Assembly: GCF_000243155.2 (NCBI RefSeq)
Contig: NC_018017.1
Span: 1,736,001-1,800,000, forward strand
Source of the DNA: Desulfitobacterium dehalogenans ATCC 51507
GTDB taxonomy: Bacteria; Bacillota; Desulfitobacteriia; Desulfitobacteriales; Desulfitobacteriaceae
Reading direction: 5' to 3'
DNA: 64,000 bases
A model generated the notes under the pieces. The model saw only the letters and a list, made by a program, of their open reading frames with translations. It had not been told where the DNA came from and ran no database searches. The position numbers were made by a program, and so were the translations under genes. Positions 19,572-28,068 of the stretch are shown piece after piece; position 1 is the stretch's first letter; the number at the start of each line of letters is the position of its first letter.

Positions 19572-20378
19572 TCAAATGGCTAAATCTTTTTTATTAAAAG
19601 CATAAATCCCTAACCAGAGAAGAATAAATGAGCCGGCAATCAGCCCGAAGGTCTTCTTTGCCGGGCCAGAAGCCCCTTCGAGTACTTCTTGGGGCTGATA
19701 ACACTGAAAGAGAGAGAGTTTACGAATCCAAGAAAGTTTATCACTGAGTCCCCCGGCCACATCTAAGGCGTAGAAGGCTAAAGTCACTCCTGCTGCCAGA
19801 GTGAAGGCACTATCCTCATGGGCAGTCAACGCGGAGAAAAATAGGCTATAGGCACCGATAAATGAATAAAAGACGAGTCCGAGAATCCCAAAACGAAAAT
19901 AGCTCCAGCTATTAATAGTAATTCCAAACCAGCGGGCCCCGCAGTACAGCCCGAGAATGGTGCCGAGAACTAACAGAGCATTCCCGCTGAAAAGAACCAG
20001 GGCTTGCGTGGACAGATATTCGCCCCGTGGAACCGGGGTGGAGAGGAGCAAGGCAAGGGAGCCGTCATCGGCCAATTTTGCCAGTAGATCATTCGCTGTC
20101 TCCACATTATATAAAGCCATAAGCATCGCCCAAATCCGTGCTAAAAATTGGGCGGAGATAAAGGCTTCAAAGGTATCCGCCCGTGCCTCTTCGGCGACTC
20201 CGAATACGGTTTTTACAGCTGAGGGTATGGATTCAGTGATCTGAGCTACAGCCGAATTCTCGGAGACCAGAGGATAGACCCAGGTTAAGAGGGTTTCATA
20301 GAGGATGATCCCCGCAGCAAGTTTCCCTATCTTTTTGCGATTGTGCTTCATCATGGCTCGAAATAATGCCCGATTCAA
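19572..20378 (-). CDS. ABC-2 type transporter permease
   Basis: 268 residues with six hydrophobic segments and a first membrane segment near residue 20. The middle (NDLLAKLADDGSLALLLSTPVPRGEYLSTQ) is typical of ABC-2 permeases of the multidrug or antibiotic-export type. It overlaps the ATPase gene by four bases (ATGA), so the two form one exporter. Substrate unknown. Confidence 0.8.
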   Translation of the reverse strand: MNRALFRAMMKHNRKKIGKLAAGIILYETLLTWVYPLVSENSAVAQITESIPSAVKTVFGVAEEARADTFEAFISAQFLARIWAMLMALYNVETANDLLAKLADDGSLALLLSTPVPRGEYLSTQALVLFSGNALLVLGTILGLYCGARWFGITINSWSYFRFGILGLVFYSFIGAYSLFFSALTAHEDSAFTLAAGVTLAFYALDVAGGLSDKLSWIRKLSLFQCYQPQEVLEGASGPAKKTFGLIAGSFILLWLGIYAFNKKDLAI

Positions 20379-21274
20379 GTGCCATCCCCCCTTAAACTTG
20401 AGTGGTAATAGTGCATAAATGCTTCCTCCAGCTCAAGAGAGCCTTGTTGAAAGCGCTTAACCTGAATTTGCGCCAGGGTCTTCCATAATAATTCCTGTTC
20501 ACCCTCAACTTGGATAGTAAACTTATGATGATCTAAGGGGTAAAGAGTGAGGCCGCTTTGCCGGAGAAATTCTGCATCCTCTTCTCCTCCAACCTCAATG
20601 TCGAAAGTTTGACGCTCCTTCTGTTTGAGCAGGGCTATATCCTGAATGGCGAGAAGCTCACCATCCCGAATAATTCCCACACGTTCACAGGTTCTTTCGA
20701 TCTCTGAGAAATGGTGGGAAGACATGAAAATGGTTTTTCCTCTTTTTTTCTCTTCAAGAATCAGCTCGATAAAGGTTTTCCGCATGAGGGGATCAAGGCC
20801 TGATGTGGGTTCGTCTAGAATAAGAACGGGAGAGTCCAGCATTAATGCAGCAATGATGCCCAATTTCTGCTTCATGCCTTTGGACATTTTCCGAATTCCC
20901 TGACTCGGATCGAGTTCAAGAATGCGAAGAAGGTCTATTTGATTTTTTCTGATAGTCTCGTGCGCTCCATGCATACCTTCGATAAGATCCAGGAACTCCT
21001 GGCCTGTGAACTGTTCCATAAAGTGCAGTTCACCGGGAAGATAACTGATAATCCGCTTTAGCTCTGCCCGATCCTGCCAGCAATCCAGCCCCCAAATTCT
21101 TGCGCTGCCCAGGTCGGGTTTCATAAAACCCATAAGCAGGCGAATTGTGGTGGTTTTGCCGGCTCCATTCGGTCCTAAAAATCCGAAAGCCGTCCCTGAT
21201 TCAACCTGAAAGGAAAGGTCTTTTACCCCTCTTACCTTATGATAGGATTTCGTGAGTTCACTGACTTCAAGCAA
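20375..21274 (-). CDS. ABC transporter ATP-binding protein
   Basis: 299 residues from a TTG start with GGGAGGG about 6 bases upstream. Walker A GPNGAGKTT, signature MSKGMKQKLG, Walker B VLILDEPTSGLD and the switch histidine in SSHHFSEIE are all intact. The 80-residue C-terminal extension is like that of BcrA-type exporters. The signature reads MSKGM rather than LSGGQ, a common variant in this subfamily. It pairs with the following permease. Confidence 0.88.
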   Translation of the reverse strand: MLEVSELTKSYHKVRGVKDLSFQVESGTAFGFLGPNGAGKTTTIRLLMGFMKPDLGSARIWGLDCWQDRAELKRIISYLPGELHFMEQFTGQEFLDLIEGMHGAHETIRKNQIDLLRILELDPSQGIRKMSKGMKQKLGIIAALMLDSPVLILDEPTSGLDPLMRKTFIELILEEKKRGKTIFMSSHHFSEIERTCERVGIIRDGELLAIQDIALLKQKERQTFDIEVGGEEDAEFLRQSGLTLYPLDHHKFTIQVEGEQELLWKTLAQIQVKRFQQGSLELEEAFMHYYHSSLRGDGT

Positions 21275-21301
21275 AGCCCTCCCACCTTTATAAAAAATCC
21301 T

Positions 21302-21412
21302 TTTTATTCCATATAAGGTATGCGTTCTTCGGCTAAAGAGTTTTAGTTTTTCTTATTTCGAAGTAGGAATAGGGACGATCATGGTAACTATATACCATTA
21401 TATGGAATAAAC
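21302..21412. promoter_or_regulatory. Pair of inverted 19-20 bp elements in a divergent promoter region
   Basis: TTTATTCCATATAAGGTAT at about 21303-21321 recurs in inverted orientation at 21392-21411 with one inserted base. The two copies lie between the leftward ABC genes and the rightward small gene, about 70 bases apart, and each could be an operator or a promoter element for one direction. Confidence 0.5.
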
Positions 21413-21487
21413 TATGTTATCCGCATTGAGTTAGTGATGGTTCATTCAGTCGGTGTTCTAACCGACGCTTAAAGGAGGAAAAGAACT

Positions 21488-21700
21488 ATGTTTTTAGGCA
21501 GAAATCGATTTACAGCAGGCTCTTTCAGTGGAGAGGGAGAAGGGTTTGTCAGTCAAGATCCAGGGTTCCTTAATCAGGGTAACCCCCCGATGCCTAACGG
21601 CTTACAGCGGTTCTTGGCTAAGAAGGGTATTAATTCTCCCAATGATTTATTTAATCGTGTTCAAAATGCCCCGAGAATGTCCTTTAGAAGAGGACAGTAG
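21488..21700 (+). CDS. Small protein of unknown function
   Basis: 70 residues, Gly/Asn/Phe-rich, no signal peptide, ending RMSFRRGQ. The AAAGGAGG site is ideal, and a small hairpin (GTCGGT/ACCGAC, 21449-21466) sits just before it. The composition and the segment NGLQRFLAKKGINSPNDLFNRVQ would suit a small spore-core or coat protein, but I recognise no family. Confidence 0.65.
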   Translation: MFLGRNRFTAGSFSGEGEGFVSQDPGFLNQGNPPMPNGLQRFLAKKGINSPNDLFNRVQNAPRMSFRRGQ

Positions 21701-21918
21701 GGATTGCAGCGCTGTGCCCATTGATCGCCGCTTGGCCAACAACCAGTATCTCTGCATCTAAGCTCCTTCTTCTGGATAGAACAAAGTGTATTCTTCTATG
21801 GTATCGGGATGAACGTTCCGGTGCCATTATTTATTTAAGCTTAAAAAGGAAATAATTTGTCGCTTAGTTATCGGCCTCCAGCTCTTGAACAACTGACTAC
21901 TCTATGTTATTATGTAGC

Positions 21919-21957
21919 GGTACTCAATAATATAGATTACCAACGTTGTTGAATACC
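21919..21957. promoter_or_regulatory. Imperfect 12-bp inverted repeat upstream of padR, candidate operator
   Basis: GGTACTCAATAA (21919-21930) and TTGTTGAATACC (21946-21957) match in 10 of 12 paired positions and lie just before the ribosome site. PadR regulators often repress their own operon, so this is a plausible binding site. Confidence 0.45.
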
Positions 21958-21971
21958 AAGGAGGTAGTATT

Positions 21972-22316
21972 CTGGATAACCTAAGCGAAATGCTCAAAGG
22001 CGTTTTGGACGGGATCGTGCTGGAGATCATCAGCCGGGGTGAAATATACGGATATGAGATTGCCAAAAAACTGCATGCTATGGGTTTTAAAGACCTTGCG
22101 GAAGCAACCGTGTATGCCTTGCTCTTGCGGCTGGAAAAGAACAAGCTGGTTCACATCACCAGGAAACCCTCGGAAATTGGCCCCCCCAGGAAGTTCTATA
22201 CGCTCAACGAGCGGGGGGTTGAGGAACTGGCGGCCTTTTGGGCGAGATGGGATTTCTTAAGTGAGCGGATTCAAAATTTAAGAAATAATGGGGGTAAGAA
22301 TGATGAGCTTCAGTAA
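21972..22316 (+). CDS. PadR-family transcriptional regulator, probable CTG start
   Basis: 114 residues. The winged-helix sequence (LSEMLKGVLDGIVLEIISRGE, YGYEIAKKL, EATVYALLLRLE, GPPRKFYTLNERG) is classic PadR. Relatives begin M(D/E)NLSEMLKG, and this frame reads LDNLSEM from a CTG exactly 7 bases after AAGGAGG. The first ATG (21990) is 18 bases further and would be too far from that site. I therefore infer a CTG initiation codon. It overlaps the next gene and probably controls it. Confidence 0.85.
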   Translation: MDNLSEMLKGVLDGIVLEIISRGEIYGYEIAKKLHAMGFKDLAEATVYALLLRLEKNKLVHITRKPSEIGPPRKFYTLNERGVEELAAFWARWDFLSERIQNLRNNGGKNDELQ

Positions 22317-22878
22317 AGAGATCAGAGAAAAAATCTACCAGTTTGCCAAGGAGCAGTCCCAGCACTACTTGGAAGAAGCAGAAATGACTTATCTGGAAAA
22401 ACTGCGCCGTAAAACCGGTGAGACCAAAAGCAAAGTCACAGCGAAGCTGGCCAAGCTGAAGAACCGCTCGGAGAGAGCATTGGAAGCGCAAAACGATATG
22501 ATTCTCTATATGAGTGATTACATGAATGATTTGATCGCCGAGGGGTATTCCGAGCAGGAAGCGTTTAAACGGGCCAAGGAGGAGCTCAGGTTCCGCAGTG
22601 AAACGGCTAAGTCAGCCGATTTGCAGGAACGGTTCACCGAGTATTATTTAAACTTAAATCCTGCTGATTATGAAGCCGTCGGTTTGTTCTATGCGGGATT
22701 TCTCTTCTTTGGGATCGCCATCGGCACCCTGACCGGGTTTCTCGGCAGCGGGGGACGGGCAATGTTCCTGGCCGGCGGCTGGATCGATACCCTGATTGGG
22801 ACTGCTGTGGGGATAACCGTCGGAATCGCCCTGGGTCTGATCAGCAATGCCATCATCTCTTTAAAGAAAAGACACTAA
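22300..22878 (+). CDS. Membrane protein paired with the PadR regulator
   Basis: 192 residues from ATG 22300 (GGGGGT just upstream; 22303 also possible). The N-terminal 125 residues are charged and helical, including YMNDLIAEGYSEQEAFKRAKEEL, the pattern found in DUF1700/permease-prefix proteins linked to PadR. Two hydrophobic Gly-rich segments follow (LFYAGFLFFGIAIGTLTGF and LIGTAVGITVGIALGLI). It overlaps padR and forms an operon with it. Role unknown. Confidence 0.75.
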   Translation: MMSFSKEIREKIYQFAKEQSQHYLEEAEMTYLEKLRRKTGETKSKVTAKLAKLKNRSERALEAQNDMILYMSDYMNDLIAEGYSEQEAFKRAKEELRFRSETAKSADLQERFTEYYLNLNPADYEAVGLFYAGFLFFGIAIGTLTGFLGSGGRAMFLAGGWIDTLIGTAVGITVGIALGLISNAIISLKKRH

Positions 22879-22953
22879 AAAGGGGTGGTTATATGGCCTT
22901 ATCCGATTGATGCGACACATGTTTATCGAAAAGCTGTTGCGTAAACCGTCCGC

Positions 22954-22996
22954 AAGCGTCCTCACTCCACTATGATAGTGAAGGGAGGACGCTTTT
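22954..22996 (+). terminator. Intrinsic terminator of the padR operon
   Basis: AAGCGTCCTC pairs with GAGGACGCTT, with additional CACTA/TAGTG pairing inside; TT follows. Confidence 0.7.
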
Positions 22997-23019
22997 AAGA
23001 ATTAGAGAAACATCCTGTA

Positions 23020-23046
23020 TTAATAAAATCTTAAGGTTTTATTAAG
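23020..23046 (+). promoter_or_regulatory. Palindrome and TTAAG-N6-TTAAG box upstream of the VanR-like gene
   Basis: Bases 23020-23045 form a 26-bp near-perfect palindrome. Within it TTAAG at 23031 and 23042 are 11 bp apart, the spacing used by OmpR-family regulators binding direct repeats. A matching box lies upstream of the carboxypeptidase gene. Confidence 0.55.
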
Positions 23047-23119
23047 AGAAAAGCTGCGGATTATTTTTTACTTCGAAGTACAATAATAATGGGCACATAG
23101 GCTTGAAAGAAAGAAGTTG

Positions 23120-23824
23120 ATGCTGTTGGCAGCTAATATCTTGCTGGTGGATGATGAACAGGCGATTGCTGATTTGGTAGAAGTTTATCTGACTAATGAA
23201 AACTATAAGGTTTTCAAATTTTATAACGGTAAGGGCGCCTTGGATTGTATTGAAAAAGAAAAACTGGACCTGGCCATTTTGGATGTGATGCTTCCTGATG
23301 TGGATGGGTTTTCGATCTGTCAGCAAATCCGGGAGAACTATACTTTTCCTGTTATCATGCTGACAGCCAAAGAGGAGGAAATTGACAAAATTACTGGGCT
23401 TACTTTAGGTGCGGACGACTATATTACAAAGCCCTTCCGGCCATTGGAGCTGATTGCCCGGGTCAAAGCCCAACTGCGGCGGTTTACCAAGTACAATATT
23501 GGAGAAACAGGGCAGGATGAGCGGTTGATTGCTTTTTCCGGCCTGGTCTTGGACTTGGATACCCATGAATGTACTCTGAATGAGAAGAAGCTTTCCCTTA
23601 CACCGACAGAGTTTTCAATTCTTTGGGTTCTTTGCTCCAATCGCGGACGGGTCGTCAGTTCGGAAAGATTATTCCAGGAGGTATGGGGAGATAAGTATTT
23701 CAGCAACAGCAATAATACGGTGATGGTTCATATCCGGCATTTAAGGGAAAAGATGCAGGACAGCGCCGAGCATCCTAAATACATCAAAACCGTATGGGGG
23801 GTAGGCTATAAAATTGAAAAATAA
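23120..23824 (+). CDS. OmpR/VanR-like response regulator
   Basis: About 234 residues. The receiver domain shows the acidic pair LLVDDEQ, the phosphoacceptor in LAILDVMLPDVDGF and the KPFRPLEL lysine. The winged-helix output domain follows (LTPTEFSILWVLCSNRGRVVSSERLFQEVWG, VMVHIRHLREKM). Sequence style and the neighbours (kinase, then D,D-carboxypeptidase) resemble VanR of glycopeptide-resistance loci. The ribosome site is weak. The kinase gene overlaps its end by 11 bases. Confidence 0.88.
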   Translation: MLLAANILLVDDEQAIADLVEVYLTNENYKVFKFYNGKGALDCIEKEKLDLAILDVMLPDVDGFSICQQIRENYTFPVIMLTAKEEEIDKITGLTLGADDYITKPFRPLELIARVKAQLRRFTKYNIGETGQDERLIAFSGLVLDLDTHECTLNEKKLSLTPTEFSILWVLCSNRGRVVSSERLFQEVWGDKYFSNSNNTVMVHIRHLREKMQDSAEHPKYIKTVWGVGYKIEK

Positions 23825-24953
23825 TGAAAAAGGCCTTGTGAACCTTCCCATGATCTTGATAGCAACCAGCCTGTTTTGTTTAGGGATGCTATGGCTGGTA
23901 GACCAAGGGTTTAACGGAGTCATCAAAGAATGGATCTATAATCTTTTTTATATCGATCCCCGATATGCCGACTCCGCCTTGCCATATGATCAAAAAATCG
24001 GCGTGCTCTTCAGAAGCTGGCCGGAAATTAAAGGATTTTTTATTTACGGTTTTATCGCTTTTATTCTGATTTTGGCCCTGTGCATGAGCGTTTCGACCTA
24101 TCTTTATGCACGTTATAGCAGTAAAAAGGACATCGCCTTTATTACGAACGTCTTGAAATCTTACATGGACTCCAACACGGATGACTTAGTATTGCCCAAA
24201 AGGTATTTTGAGATTGGAGCACAGCTTATCAAGATAAAATCAATGTCTCAAAAGCATCAGCAGCTTATGCAAATGGAAATGCAACGGAAGAACGATTTAA
24301 TCACTTATCTGGCCCATGACCTGAAAACACCCCTTGCTTCGGTGATCGGATACTTAAGCCTTTTAAATGATGCGCCGGATATGCCGGCGGAGCAAAAAGC
24401 CAAATACACCGGGATCGCCTTGGATAAAGCCTATCGCTTGGAAGAATTGATCCATGAGTTTTTTGAAATAACCCGTTTTAACCTCCAGTCCATTGTTTTA
24501 AACAAAGGCAAAATAAAACTGGCCTTTATGCTGCAACAGCTTGCCGACGAGTTTTACCCCATGCTGACCCCACAGGGAAAAAAGGTCCTTATTCATGCCC
24601 CCGATGAACTGATCCTGGTTGGGGATGCCGATAAGCTGGCCCGTGTCTTCAATAATATCCTGAAAAATGCTATTGCCTATAGCTATGAAAACAGCGTTAT
24701 TGACATTACTGCAGTCCAACAAGCAGAAAATGTGATCATCACGTTCACCAATCGGGGGGATCCCATCCCCCCACAAAAACTGGATACGATTTTTGAAAAG
24801 TTTTATCGGCTTGATTCCGCTCGTTCCACAGACACGGGGGGAGCCGGGCTGGGCCTGGCCATTGCCCAGGAGATTATTGCGGTTCATAATGGAATAATCG
24901 TCGTGGAAAGCAAGCCGGAATATACCGTATTTACCGTAAAACTTCCGTCATAA
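23814..24953 (+). CDS. VanS-like sensor histidine kinase
   Basis: 379 residues from a TTG preceded by GGGGGTAGG. Two membrane segments (about 10-30 and 80-100) flank a short extracytoplasmic loop of about 50 residues. The H box is LAHDLKTPLASVIGYL, followed by the N box (VFNNILKNAIAYS) and G boxes (GAGLGLAI). The short sensor loop resembles VanS proteins that sense membrane or cell-wall signals. It acts with the overlapping response regulator. Confidence 0.87.
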   Translation: MKNNEKGLVNLPMILIATSLFCLGMLWLVDQGFNGVIKEWIYNLFYIDPRYADSALPYDQKIGVLFRSWPEIKGFFIYGFIAFILILALCMSVSTYLYARYSSKKDIAFITNVLKSYMDSNTDDLVLPKRYFEIGAQLIKIKSMSQKHQQLMQMEMQRKNDLITYLAHDLKTPLASVIGYLSLLNDAPDMPAEQKAKYTGIALDKAYRLEELIHEFFEITRFNLQSIVLNKGKIKLAFMLQQLADEFYPMLTPQGKKVLIHAPDELILVGDADKLARVFNNILKNAIAYSYENSVIDITAVQQAENVIITFTNRGDPIPPQKLDTIFEKFYRLDSARSTDTGGAGLGLAIAQEIIAVHNGIIVVESKPEYTVFTVKLPS

Positions 24954-24955
24954 GG

Positions 24956-24976
24956 AAATCTTAAGAAGTTCATAAG
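24956..24976 (+). promoter_or_regulatory. Second TTAAG-N6-ATAAG box, upstream of the carboxypeptidase gene
   Basis: GAAATC-TTAAG at 24956-24965 and ATAAG at 24972-24976 repeat the arrangement (including the preceding AAATC) found before the response regulator at 23031-23046. It suggests direct control by the VanR-like protein. Confidence 0.5.
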
Positions 24977-24993
24977 CTGGAATTCCTATATGG

Positions 24994-25036
24994 CTCCTTG
25001 TTTTGTGCTTGAATAATATCAGCACAAAATAAGGAG
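24994..25036 (+). promoter_or_regulatory. 16-bp inverted repeat that buries the ribosome site of the carboxypeptidase gene
   Basis: 24994-25009 pairs with 25021-25036 in 15 of 16 positions around an 11-base loop. The right arm contains AAGGAG, the ribosome site of the gene starting at 25045, and CTCCTT in the left arm would mask it. Either a translational switch in RNA or a DNA operator. Confidence 0.6.
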
Positions 25037-25044
25037 TTGTTTTT

Positions 25045-26022
25045 ATGGCGCAAAGAATAAGGATAAAAAAGCGAAAATCAAGAAAACCAGTACTGTTGTT
25101 ACCTCTGCTCCTGGTTGTACTAGCTGTCTTAGGGTATAGGTACATCCCTGAACCTCAGCACTTATGGGAGAAAATCTCTGAAGATAGAACAGCAGCGGTT
25201 TCCCCGCTAAAGCCTGAGACTCAATCCGCTGTCCCGGTATCCGCCGGGAGGTTGAACAGTTCTCAGGCAATTCTAGTCCGTTTAAAGGATCAGAGAATTT
25301 TAATGGAGAAGAACAGTGAAGAAAAAATCTATCCGGCTTCTTTGACAAAAATAATGACAGCTATTGTGGCTATAGAAAATCTGCCCGATCTGCAGGAGCA
25401 AATTAAACTTCCCCAATCGATGTTTCAGGAATTGTACCAAGCCAATGCCACCATGGCAGGCTTCCAGCCGGATGAGCAGGTCAGAGCCATGGATCTGTTA
25501 TACGGTGTCATGCTGCCAAGCGGTGCGGAAAGCTGTATCGGGCTTGCGGAGAGAATTGCCGGATCAGAGAGGAAATTCGCTCTCATGATGAATCAAAAGG
25601 CGGCAGAGCTGGGCATGAACCATACCAATTTTGAAAATACCACCGGACTTCACGCGAAAAACCACTACACAACCGTCAAGGATCTGGCGGTTCTTCTCAA
25701 TTATGCTCTGCAGAATGATACTTTCCGGGAAATTTTCACCTCATCCCGTCATTCTACTCAATCTACCAATAAGCATCCTGGCGGAATAACTTTTTACAGT
25801 ACCATGTTTACGGCACTGGGCAACTCAAGAATCAGGGGAGGGGAAATTTTAGGAGGAAAAACCGGATATACCGATGAGGCGGGCCTGTGTCTCGCCAGCT
25901 TCGCTCAAGTGGATAAGGAACACTATATTCTGATCACAGCCGGGGCCAAAGGGAATCACAATTCCGAGCAATACAATATTACCGATGCCTTGACAGTGTA
26001 CAACAGGTTGGAAAAGGAATAG
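25045..26022 (+). CDS. D-alanyl-D-alanine carboxypeptidase (S11/PBP5 family), membrane-anchored
   Basis: 325 residues. An N-terminal basic head and membrane segment (RKPVLLLPLLLVVLAVLGY) anchor it outside. The three active-site motifs are SLTK (in YPASLTKIMTA), SGA (LPSGAESC, in place of SxN) and KTG (GGKTGYTDEAG). It removes terminal D-Ala from peptidoglycan pentapeptides. The position right after VanR/VanS-like genes, with a shared upstream box, suggests it is an inducible VanY-like function, but no vanH, vanA-type ligase or vanX is present here. Its ribosome site lies in a hairpin. Confidence 0.87.
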   Translation: MAQRIRIKKRKSRKPVLLLPLLLVVLAVLGYRYIPEPQHLWEKISEDRTAAVSPLKPETQSAVPVSAGRLNSSQAILVRLKDQRILMEKNSEEKIYPASLTKIMTAIVAIENLPDLQEQIKLPQSMFQELYQANATMAGFQPDEQVRAMDLLYGVMLPSGAESCIGLAERIAGSERKFALMMNQKAAELGMNHTNFENTTGLHAKNHYTTVKDLAVLLNYALQNDTFREIFTSSRHSTQSTNKHPGGITFYSTMFTALGNSRIRGGEILGGKTGYTDEAGLCLASFAQVDKEHYILITAGAKGNHNSEQYNITDALTVYNRLEKE

Positions 26023-26209
26023 AATGTGGCACTTCTCGGATATGCGGTTTGAGCATTGCTTATATCTGACTCCATGTAAAATTGAATGATGCAATATGGG
26101 AAGACAGGCCCCCCAAAAGAAGGATTATATTAGAGGTGGAATAATCGTTCCGTTGAAGATGCTATGAGATGGGAAGTGTGGCATAATGGAAGCAAAAAGG
26201 AGTGGTCGG

Positions 26210-26893
26210 ATGCAGGCAGAAATCAAGGGTCAATTGAGGGAACTGGCGGAAGAAGAATACCGGGTATTTGCTTCCGGTCTGCTCCCGAATATCAGCAATA
26301 TCCTGGGAGTCCGCCTCCCCCTCTTGCGCAAAATGGCAAAGGAGATCACAAAGGCGGACTGGCGGGAATACTTAAAGACTGCCCGGGAGGATTTCTTTGA
26401 GGAAATCATGCTCCAGGGCATGGTCATTGGTTGTGCCAAGTGCTCACCGGAAGAAAGGCTTTCCACTATCCGGGAATTTGTGCCGAAAATAAATAATTGG
26501 TCCGTGTGTGACAGCTTTTGCAGCGGACTGAATTTTACGAAGGAAAACATGGAGTTGGTTTGGGAGTTTCTTCAGCCCTATGCCCGGTCGGAAGAAGAAT
26601 TTGAAATCCGGTTTGCGGTGGTCATGCTGCTCTTTTATTATAGCGATAAGGAACATATCGAAGCCGTACTGGAAATACTGGACGGTATCCGGCATGAAGG
26701 ATATTATGTGAAAATGGCGGTGGCCTGGGCAGTTTCCATCTGCTATATCAAGCTGCCGGAGCAGACTATGCCTTACTTGCAGAACAATCATCTAGATGAT
26801 TTTACTTATAACAAATCCCTGCAAAAAATCACGGAATCCTATCGAGTGGATCAGGAAACAAAAAAGCAGATTCGCCTTATGAAGCGCAAATAA
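26210..26893 (+). CDS. AlkD-type DNA alkylation repair glycosylase
   Basis: 227 residues from ATG 26210, 7 bases after AAAAGGAG (an ATG at 26186 lacks a site). The all-helical HEAT-like pattern and the motif NNWSVCDSFC near residue 95 identify the AlkD family, which removes bulky or cationic alkylated bases without base flipping; the Asp in VCDSF corresponds to the catalytic aspartate region. It lies 19 bases upstream of the DUF1848 gene and is likely co-transcribed. Confidence 0.85.
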   Translation: MQAEIKGQLRELAEEEYRVFASGLLPNISNILGVRLPLLRKMAKEITKADWREYLKTAREDFFEEIMLQGMVIGCAKCSPEERLSTIREFVPKINNWSVCDSFCSGLNFTKENMELVWEFLQPYARSEEEFEIRFAVVMLLFYYSDKEHIEAVLEILDGIRHEGYYVKMAVAWAVSICYIKLPEQTMPYLQNNHLDDFTYNKSLQKITESYRVDQETKKQIRLMKRK

Positions 26894-26912
26894 AACGGAA
26901 GGAGGAAAGCCG

Positions 26913-27860
26913 GTGATCGTCAGTGCCAGCCGCCGTACGGACATTCCTGCCTTCTATTCTGAATGGCTGCTCAACCGCCTCCGGGAAGGGTATGTTCAGG
27001 TGCCCAATCCCAGATGTCTATCCCGTTACAGCCGTGTGGAATTAAGCCCCCAAGTTGTGGACTGCCTCGTTTTTTGGACAAAGAATCCATCTCCCATGCT
27101 CCCACGGTTGGCAGAGATCACCGCCCTGGGATACCCCTTTTATTTTCAGTTTACCCTGACCCCCTATGAGCGGGACATGGAGCAGAATCTACCGCCCAAG
27201 GAAATTTTGCTCAAGACCTTTCAGAAGCTGAGCACGATGCTGGGGCCGGAACGTGTGGTATGGCGGTATGATCCTGTAATTCTGAACGCCGATCTGGATC
27301 TTGAGTATCACCTGGAGCAATTTGAACGAATGGCGGCGGCCTTAGAAGGCTACACCCACCGTTGTATTTTAAGCTTTTTGGACTTGTATCCCAAAGTGCG
27401 CCAAGCCATGAGTCTTGCTTTAGCCCAGGAGGGAAAGGAAGCGGATGAAACTGCCATGGAGCGAATAGCCCAAGGCTTTTCCGCGATTGCCCGGAGGCAT
27501 CGCCTGGGTCTCTTTACCTGCTGTGAATCTGTGGATTTGAGCCCATATGGGATCCGACCTGCTTCATGCATTGATCAAGGTATGATTGAAGAGATTCTTC
27601 AGTGTAGAATCCTTACCAAAAAAGACCCCAACCAGCGGCCCTCCTGCGGATGTATCGAAAGTGTGGAGATCGGCACTTATGACAGCTGTCCCCACGGATG
27701 CATTTACTGTTATGGGACTTCCTCCCCGCAAACTGTACGGAACAATAGGGCCGACCATGATCCGAAGTCACCGGTTTTGATTGGCGGTCTTACCAATAAC
27801 GCTATAATAACGGAGCGGAAAATGTGCTCCCGGAAGGATTCGCAGTTAACCTTGTTTTAG
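26913..27860 (+). CDS. DUF1848 family protein with C-terminal cysteine cluster
   Basis: 315 residues from GTG with GGAGG upstream. The start VSASRRTDIPAFYSEWL and the body (DCLVFWTKNPSPML, FTLTPYERDME, VVWRYDPVIL) are typical of DUF1848. The C-terminus has CGCIESVEIGTYDSCPHGC followed by YCYG, a conserved set of cysteines likely to bind an iron-sulfur cluster or zinc. Function unknown; co-occurrence with AlkD hints at a nucleic-acid role, which is inference only. Confidence 0.85.
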   Translation: MIVSASRRTDIPAFYSEWLLNRLREGYVQVPNPRCLSRYSRVELSPQVVDCLVFWTKNPSPMLPRLAEITALGYPFYFQFTLTPYERDMEQNLPPKEILLKTFQKLSTMLGPERVVWRYDPVILNADLDLEYHLEQFERMAAALEGYTHRCILSFLDLYPKVRQAMSLALAQEGKEADETAMERIAQGFSAIARRHRLGLFTCCESVDLSPYGIRPASCIDQGMIEEILQCRILTKKDPNQRPSCGCIESVEIGTYDSCPHGCIYCYGTSSPQTVRNNRADHDPKSPVLIGGLTNNAIITERKMCSRKDSQLTLF

Positions 27861-28068
27861 AGGGGTTTATAATCATTTTTATCTTGATAGTTTGAAGGTT
27901 GGACGTTATACTTATGTAAAATTTCACTCTTTATTTTGATATCATTTGAAATTATTCTGCTGTCAGTACATAATAGCAATAGATACCACTGTGTGGTTAA
28001 GTAAGAAAAGAAATTCACATATTTGTAGTCAGAAATTAAAAGATTTTTAAAGGAGGGAGAGTTCAATA

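Noticed and set aside
23120-26022. Full glycopeptide-resistance operon
   Set aside because: Only VanR/VanS-like and a D,D-carboxypeptidase are present; no vanH, ligase or vanX genes, so resistance cannot be claimed.
27857-28066. Leftward 69-codon frame between DUF1848 and chemoreceptor genes
   Set aside because: AT-rich, no ribosome site, covers the chemoreceptor promoter region.
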